Below, one piece after another: positions 1 through 6,100 of a DNA stretch of 16,964 nucleotides; position 1 is the stretch's first letter, and each line of letters opens with the position of its first letter. Location of the stretch: contig JAZQSX010000009.1 in assembly GCA_045630285.1 (NCBI GenBank), forward strand, positions 1-16,964, read 5' to 3'. Under the pieces are notes generated by a model. The model did no database searches and was not told the origin of the DNA. It saw only the letters and a list, made by a program, of their open reading frames with translations. The translations under genes and the position numbers were made by a program. The stretch comes from RGIG3009 sp045630285. Lineage in GTDB: Bacteria > Bacillota > Clostridia > Oscillospirales > Acutalibacteraceae.

Positions 1-1359
1 CGATACGCGTGGATGGAAGCGTGGGCCGACGAGCCGATCGCGGCCAAGGGGCTGCGTGTCAATCGGCTGAAGGTGTCGCTCGAGCGGTTTGCCGCGTTGT
101 TTACGGGGGCACTGACACCGTCGCCGTTTGCGGCGGACGGATTTCTCGTCGATGCCGCTTACCGCGCGGGAGGCGATCCGTTTCATCACGCGGGCGCGTA
201 TTATATGCAGGAGCCGTCGGCGATGTCGGCGGTTACGCTGTTGGCTCCCCGACCCGGCGAGCGGATACTGGATCTTTGTGCCGCTCCCGGCGGCAAGTCG
301 ACGCAGATTGCCGCCGCTTTGCAAGGGCGGGGTGTGCTGTGGGCCAACGAGTATGTTCCGAACCGTGCCCGGGTTTTGGCACAGAACATTGAGCGGTGCG
401 GTGTGCGCAACGCCGTGGTTTCGTGCGGCGATACCGCCCGTTTGGCAGAGGCACTGCCGGGTTGGTTTGACGCCGTTTTGGCGGATGTGCCCTGCTCCGG
501 CGAGGGAATGTTTCGTAAGGAGCCCGAAGCATTGACGGGCTGGAGCGAGGACAACATTCGCTTGTGTGCCGAACGCAGTCGGGAGATCCTGGACAACGCT
601 GCGCGGTGTGTGCGTCCGGGCGGCAGACTGGTGATGTCTACGTGTACTTTTGCGCCGGAAGAAAACGAGTGGGCAGTCGTGCGGTTTTTGCACGATCACC
701 CGGAGTTTTCACTGGAATCGGCGGCGTTGCCGTTCGGAGAGGCGGGGTTTGCGGCAGAGGTGATCGCACCGTTTGGTGAGGGTACACTGGCGGATTTCGC
801 TCGGACGGTACCGCTTCAGCGGTGTCGCCGTATTTTCCCGTGGCACGGGGGCGAAGGCCATTTTCTGGCACTGCTGCGGCGTGAGGGGGAGGCATTCCCG
901 ACGAAAGCGTCTACGAAAGAGGTGGCGGATCGTAGCGGCGCCACGGCTGCGGCTGCAACGCTGTATGCGGAATGCTTTGCCGAGCCGACCAACGGCGTGT
1001 TCGTGCGGATGGGCGATACGGTGCGGCTGTTGCCGCCGGACCTGCCCGAAGCGGCAGGCGTGCATCTGCTGTGCGCCGGTGTGGCAGCGGCACAGGTAAT
1101 GCAAGGACGGACGATGCGCCTTGAGCCTGCGCACGCACTCTTTCAATCGGCTCAACCGTCGGATTGCCGCCGCTTGGTGGATCTGTCACGGGATGACCCA
1201 CGGCTGCTTGCTTTTTTACGTGGTGAAGAGATCGCTGTGGACACACCCGACGGCTGGACAGGCGTGGCTGTCGAGGGCGTGATGACCGGTTTCGGCAAGG
1301 TGTCGGGTGGCAGGCTGAAGAACCGCTATCCCAAGGGTTTGCGGCTGCTGCATGGGTGA
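1..1359 (+). CDS. rsmF: RsmF-type 16S rRNA (cytosine-C5) methyltransferase, 5' truncated by the window edge
   Basis: S-adenosylmethionine-dependent methyltransferase of the NOL1/NOP2/Sun family, expected to make 5-methylcytosine in 16S rRNA in the cytoplasm. The reading frame is open to base 1, and the residues before the first ATG at base 13 (RYAWMEAW) already look like family N-terminus, so the true start is probably upstream. Visible motifs, counting from base 1: GLRVNRLK near residue 17; the SAM-binding CAAPGGKS at residue 93; DVPCSGEGMF with the first conserved Cys at about 165; STCTFAPEENE with the second (catalytic, motif VI) Cys at about 215. The C-terminal third matches the RsmF-specific RNA-binding extension and ends in GFGKVSGGRLKNRYPKGLR. 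Arginine codons are mixed (CGG, CGC, CGT, CGA), unlike the CGT-rich downstream operon. RsmF versus RsmB is decided by the long C-terminal extension; the exact cytosine modified cannot be read from the sequence. Confidence 0.88.
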   Translation, partial: RYAWMEAWADEPIAAKGLRVNRLKVSLERFAALFTGALTPSPFAADGFLVDAAYRAGGDPFHHAGAYYMQEPSAMSAVTLLAPRPGERILDLCAAPGGKSTQIAAALQGRGVLWANEYVPNRARVLAQNIERCGVRNAVVSCGDTARLAEALPGWFDAVLADVPCSGEGMFRKEPEALTGWSEDNIRLCAERSREILDNAARCVRPGGRLVMSTCTFAPEENEWAVVRFLHDHPEFSLESAALPFGEAGFAAEVIAPFGEGTLADFARTVPLQRCRRIFPWHGGEGHFLALLRREGEAFPTKASTKEVADRSGATAAAATLYAECFAEPTNGVFVRMGDTVRLLPPDLPEAAGVHLLCAGVAAAQVMQGRTMRLEPAHALFQSAQPSDCRRLVDLSRDDPRLLAFLRGEEIAVDTPDGWTGVAVEGVMTGFGKVSGGRLKNRYPKGLRLLHG

Positions 1360-1403
1360 TTTTCCGGGAAATTAGGGAATATTTTTCTTTTTTCGCTGAA
1401 TAC

Positions 1404-1432
1404 TTGCCATTTTTTACAGTGTTTGATATACT
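1404..1432 (+). promoter_or_regulatory. SigA-type extended -10 promoter of rhaB
   Basis: TTGCCA (-35) at 1404-1409 and TATACT (-10) at 1427-1432 are separated by 17 bases, and TGA directly before the -10 gives an extended -10 (TGATATACT). Transcription would start near 1439, leaving a leader of about 33 bases. No clear terminator separates this promoter from the upstream methyltransferase gene, so read-through is possible. No obvious inverted-repeat operator for a rhamnose regulator is seen in the 112-base gap. Confidence 0.75.
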
Positions 1433-1471
1433 GAAGCAGGAAAAGTTTACAAGCCTTAAGGAGGGTTTTGT

Positions 1472-2869
1472 ATGAGTAAAACATATTATTTGGCCGTTGA
1501 CATCGGCGCCTCCAGCGGTCGCCATATTTTGGCGCACAAGGAGGACGGAAAAATCGTTCTGGAGGAGGTACACCGTTTCAAAAACGGTTTGGTCGAGCGG
1601 AACGGCCACTTGTGCTGGGATACCGAGATGCTGTTCTCGGGTATCGTCGAGGGCATGAAAAAATGTGGTGAGCTCGGCAAGATCCCGCGGTCGATGGGTA
1701 TTGACACCTGGGGCGTGGACTTTGTTCTTTTGGATGAGAAGGGCGAGGTGCTGGGCGACACGGTAGCCTACCGTGACAGCCGTACCGAGGGCATGGATGA
1801 AGCGGTGTATGCGTGTGTTCCGGAGAAGGAGCTGTATGCGCACACCGGTATCCAGAAGGCGATGTACAACACCATTTATCAGATGATGAGCCTGAAAAAA
1901 GAGCAGCCCGAATTACTGGAAAAGGCAGCGCAGATGCTGATGATTCCGGCATATTTCCACTATCTGCTCACCGGTGTGGGCGTGAACGAATACACACTGG
2001 CGACGACCACCAACCTGGTCAATGCCGATACCAAGGAGTGGGACGGCGAGCTGTTGGATAAGCTGGGCTTTCCCCGTCGGTTATTTGGTTGTATCGGCCA
2101 GCCGGGCGAGGTCGTGGGCAAGCTGACGGCAGCGATTGCCGACAAGGTTGGATATACCTGCGATGTGGTCCTGCCCGCTACGCACGATACCGGTTCTGCG
2201 GTGGCGGCAGTGCCTGCGAATGACGACGATTTCCTGTACATCAGTTCGGGCACGTGGTCGTTGCTCGGCGTTGAGCGTATGACGCCGGATTGCAGCGAAG
2301 CGAGCCGGAACTTGAACTTCACAAACGAAGGCGGCGTCGAGTACCGCTTCCGTTATCTCAAGAATATCATGGGTCTGTGGATGCTGCAATCCATTAAGCG
2401 TGAGCTGAACGATGCGTATGGATTCGGCGAGCTGTCGGATATGGCACGCGCCGCTGAGATTACCTCGTTGGTGGACGTGGACGATATGCGTTTCCTCGCA
2501 CCCAAGAGCATGATCGATACCGTCAAGGCGCTGTGTGCTGAATCGGGGCAGCAGGTGCCGGAAACGGTGGGAGAGGTGTGCAAGGTTGTGTACCTTAGCT
2601 TGTCCCAGTGCTACGGTCGTGCGGTGCGTCAAATGGAAGAGGTCACCGGCAGAACCTACAGTCGTTTGCATATCGTTGGTGGCGGTTGCCAGGACGGGTA
2701 TTTGAATGAGTTGACCGCTGTGGCAACGGGTAAGGCTGTCTATGCCGGTCCGATCGAAGCTACGGCACTCGGCAATTTGCTTGTGCAGATGCTGGCGGCA
2801 GGTGAGTTTGCTTCGTTGGCAGAAGGTCGTGAGGCGATCGCCCGTTCGTTTGACGTCAAGGCGGTATAA
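1472..2869 (+). CDS. rhaB: Rhamnulokinase (FGGY family carbohydrate kinase)
   Basis: Phosphorylates L-rhamnulose at O-1 with ATP, the second step of L-rhamnose breakdown, in the cytoplasm. The 465 residues fit the family (about 465-490). Visible motifs: the N-terminal phosphate loop DIGASSGR at residues 10-17; HRFKNG and WDTEMLF, typical of rhamnulokinases; IDTWGVDF and YRDSRT; the putative catalytic base Asp239 in THDTGSA (the family base in E. coli RhaB is Asp237); SSGTWSLLG at 258-266 in the ATPase core; and GGGCQDGYLN starting at 403 for nucleotide binding. The start ATG has AAGGAGG at 1458-1464 with ideal spacing. The gene stands alone with its own promoter and terminator; isomerase (rhaA), aldolase (rhaD), transporter and regulator genes are absent from the window. 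A kinase for another 6-deoxy sugar (fuculose) is the main alternative, but the rhamnulokinase-specific motifs argue against it. Confidence 0.93.
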   Translation: MSKTYYLAVDIGASSGRHILAHKEDGKIVLEEVHRFKNGLVERNGHLCWDTEMLFSGIVEGMKKCGELGKIPRSMGIDTWGVDFVLLDEKGEVLGDTVAYRDSRTEGMDEAVYACVPEKELYAHTGIQKAMYNTIYQMMSLKKEQPELLEKAAQMLMIPAYFHYLLTGVGVNEYTLATTTNLVNADTKEWDGELLDKLGFPRRLFGCIGQPGEVVGKLTAAIADKVGYTCDVVLPATHDTGSAVAAVPANDDDFLYISSGTWSLLGVERMTPDCSEASRNLNFTNEGGVEYRFRYLKNIMGLWMLQSIKRELNDAYGFGELSDMARAAEITSLVDVDDMRFLAPKSMIDTVKALCAESGQQVPETVGEVCKVVYLSLSQCYGRAVRQMEEVTGRTYSRLHIVGGGCQDGYLNELTAVATGKAVYAGPIEATALGNLLVQMLAAGEFASLAEGREAIARSFDVKAV

Positions 2870-2884
2870 GCGTGATTACGCATC

Positions 2885-2917
2885 AAAAACGAGAGGATTC
2901 AGTCCTCTCGTTTTTTT
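2885..2917 (+). terminator. Rho-independent terminator of rhaB
   Basis: The perfect 8-bp stem CGAGAGGA / TCCTCTCG (2890-2897 with 2903-2910) has a 5-base loop, is preceded by A5 and followed by T7, and begins 20 bases after the rhaB stop. The A-tract on the left also makes it a plausible bidirectional terminator. Confidence 0.93.
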
Positions 2918-3002
2918 GCAACAGAAGCGGATGAAACGTCAAAAAATATACGAAAATTTCAGAAAAAGGCAGTTATTTTTCTGTGAAAACAACAAAAATC
3001 CC

Positions 3003-3031
3003 TTTACAAGAAATAAAAGCCATGATATACT
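3003..3031 (+). promoter_or_regulatory. SigA-type extended -10 promoter of the surface GH16 gene
   Basis: TTTACA (-35) at 3003-3008 and TATACT (-10) at 3026-3031 are spaced by 17 bases, with TGA before the -10 (TGATATACT, the same extended -10 as the rhaB promoter). The predicted start is near 3038, giving a leader of roughly 90 bases before the ATG at 3128. The sequence upstream of the -35 (2930-3002) is very A/T rich and could act as an UP-like element. Confidence 0.78.
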
Positions 3032-3048
3032 TTACTTAATTAAAGTCA

Positions 3049-3105
3049 CCGGGAGATTTCGACGAGTGGCACGGTCTTGCGCTGTGCTGCTTTTTTAGTC
3101 CCCGG
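3049..3105 (+). promoter_or_regulatory. Structured 5' leader with a terminator-like hairpin (possible attenuator)
   Basis: Inside the predicted transcript, bases 3065-3074 can pair with 3082-3091 to give a 10-bp stem (three G-U pairs) with a 7-base loop, followed at once by a run of T (3091-3096). That is the layout of an intrinsic terminator placed before the start codon. A second pairing, CCGGG 3049-3053 with CCCGG 3101-3105, would close around it and end just before the ribosome binding site. I do not recognise a known riboswitch class. The hairpin has wobble pairs and may be fortuitous, so confidence is low. Confidence 0.35.
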
Positions 3106-3127
3106 AGGAGCAGAGGAGGATCTGTTT

Positions 3128-6100
3128 ATGAAGTTTCTTTCTAAACGGGCGCTTTCTTGGGTGCTGGCGCTGGCACTGATAGTGACCTGCAGCATCTCCG
3201 GATTGGTGTTGCCGGCTTCGGCGGAAACCGTCACACTGATCGAGGATTTTGAAGGCGCGACGACGAATGCTGCCATCAAAAACTGGGTGGATAAAGGCAA
3301 CGTTACGGAGGATCCGAAGGACGCCACCAATAAAGTCTTGCGTGTGACGTCGAAGATGACCAATACCTGGTCCGGCGGCAAGCTGGGCGTACAGGCCGAC
3401 CGTCTGTATGCGCTGCAGCTTCGTGTGCTCGGTGGCCCGGTGGTGGTGAACTTCAACGTGTCCAGCAAGGGCATTATGGGCCCTGCTGCCAATGCCAATG
3501 CCACGACTACCGATTGGCAGACGATCACGTATTATTTCAAGACGAATAATAAGCCCTCTAATGACGGCTATTCGTTCAAGATGAACGCAGAGACGAATAC
3601 GTACATTGATGATATCAAGCTTATTGATCTGGGCGACGCCGCCAGCGATAATTTGCTGATTGGTGGCGACTTTGATGCGGATATGTCGTATGAGTACAAC
3701 GGCTATTGGAGCTTGCCGATCCAGAACGGTGCATCGGTAAAGGATGCTCCCGGCGAGGCGGGCAACAAGGCATTGTATATTCCGTCCACCTTCCCGAAAC
3801 AGGCGGCGAAGTATTACGGCAGTAAGACCTATGCGTGGGAACCCAACACGGAATACGTCTTGTCGGCCCGTGTGTACGGTGGTCCTGTGTCGTTCTATAT
3901 CAACACCGGTAAGGGCTTTACCGTGGAAGGCGGCGCTTGGTTCAATTTCGTGCCGGAGAGCAATACGGCGTGGCAGACCTTCACCAAGACCTTCTCCACC
4001 GGCGCTTCGGTGACGGACGATACGTACGGCTTTGGTATCGGCTTGCAGAATACTCTCAGCACGGACGGTACCTATGTGGACGATATTGTAATCATGAAGA
4101 AGCCGGCTGCTCCGGCAACGGCGATTGCACTGAACCCCGCAACGCTGATTTTGGGCGAGGGTGAGAGCAAGACGCTGGAGGTCGTTGCTACGCCCGAGGG
4201 CGGTACTTATGAAGCGGTCGTTTGGACCAGCAGCAATGAAAATGTCGCCAAGGTGGTAGACGGTGTCGTTACGGCAACCGGTACCGGTGCTGCGACGATC
4301 ACCGCAACGGCCGGTACGCTGTCCGCCACGTGCGTGGTTACGGTTCCGCAGCTGGCTACCGGTCTGGACGTTGAGCCGAAGGAGTTGCACCTGGCTCCCG
4401 GTGCGGCGAAGACTCTGAACCTTATTGTCACTCCCGAAGGCACCGAGACCGGTGCTTTGACGTGGACTTCGAGCGACGAAGCGGTCGCTACGGTGGCAGA
4501 CGGTAAGATCACGGCTGTGGCAAACGGTACGGCGACGATCACCGTGACCAACGGTACGCTGTCGGCAACCATGACCGTCAAAGTGGACGAGTACGGCGAG
4601 GCGATTACCGGCGGTGATTTTGAAAACGAGGATTGGAACATTCCGCTGTGGACGACCAACCTGATCAAGGACGGCGCCGGTTCCGTGATTTCCGATCCTG
4701 ATGATGCGAACAACCTCGTGCTCAGTCTGAAGCTTTCCACCAATGCGGTGTATTTCCAGGGTATTCCCGTGAAGGGTGACACCACGTATATGCTAACCTA
4801 CAAAGCAAAGGGCGGCACGGTACGCACCTCACTTTCCGGCACGCACATTGCGGCTGGCAGCGGTTGGCAGAATACTACGCTGAAGGAAAACGAGTGGACT
4901 ACCATTACCCGTGTGTTCACGACGAAAGCCTCTCCCAACAAGAGTTATGCGGTTGCGATCGGCAATACCGGTTCGACACCCGTGTACGTTGATGATTTTT
5001 CGCTGGTTGCGCTTCCCGCAGCAACCGAACTGGTGCTGGCACCTGCTGAGTCTGTGGTCAATCACGGCGAGACCTTGGATCTGACGGTGACTACTGTCCC
5101 TGCGCAGGCGAACGCCGGCGCTTTAACCTGGACCAGCAGCAATGAAGCCGTGGCAACAGTGGACGCGAACGGCAAGGTTACAGCGATCGCTTCGGGTACG
5201 GCGACGATCACCGTCACCGACGGTACGCTGAGTGCTACTTGCACGATCACGGTCCCGCAGATTGCGGAAACCTTTACTCTGTCGGATGAGTCCCTGCATT
5301 TTGCTCCCGGTACTTTCAAGACGCTGGGTATTGTTACCGACGGCGGTCTCAGTGCCGGCCCGTTGACCTGGAAGAGCAGTGACGATGCGATCGTGACGGT
5401 GGATGCCACCGGCAAGATTACGGCCGTGGCTGCCGGCGAGGTGACGATTACCGCTACCAACTACAAAGGCGTGACCGATACGGTTACCGTGAAGGTCGAT
5501 GCGTACGGCGAGCGCCTGAGCGGTGGTAATTTTGAAAACCTCGACTGGAATCACGCTACGTTGACCACCAACATTATCAAGGACGGCAAAGGCTCCGTCG
5601 TGACTGAAGCGGACGGCAACAGCGTGCTGCAGATCCCTGCCGAGCTGTCCTCCACGCTGTATTTCGCACCGGCTCCCATTGAAGGCAACAAAACCTACGT
5701 GGTGACGCTGAAGGCTAAGGGCGTTTCCATTCGTACCCATGTCATTGCTACGCACAATGCGTCGGGCGATCTGGGCGAGCGGACTACCACGCTGAAAGCG
5801 GACGAGTGGACGACAGTTCGTTTCGTCTTCACCACTAAGCCTTCTCCCAATAAGAACTACGCCATTGGTATCAGCAACCGCAGCGGTTCGGTGCTGACCG
5901 TGGACGATATTACATGGGCAGAGCTTCCGGATGCCGAGAGCCTGCTGATCACGCCCGACGAAGTCAAGCTGCTGCCGAACGGCACCTCCACGCTGAAGGT
6001 GATGGCAGTTCCGGAGCTGTCCAATATTGGCGCTTTGACCTGGACCAGTAGTGATCCCTCCGTGGTCTCGGTCGACCAGGAGGGTAACATCGCCGCAGTG

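Noticed and set aside
1360..1403. A possible terminator after the methyltransferase gene (TTCCGGGAA followed by a T-rich stretch)
   Set aside because: The palindrome allows only a four-pair stem with a one-base loop, which cannot form a stable hairpin, and the T-rich stretch is 20 bases away.
3077..3127. An upstream in-frame TTG start that would add 17 residues to the surface protein
   Set aside because: It lies inside the leader hairpin, has no ribosome binding site and would bury the signal peptide behind unrelated residues. The ATG at 3128 has AGAGGAGGA just upstream.
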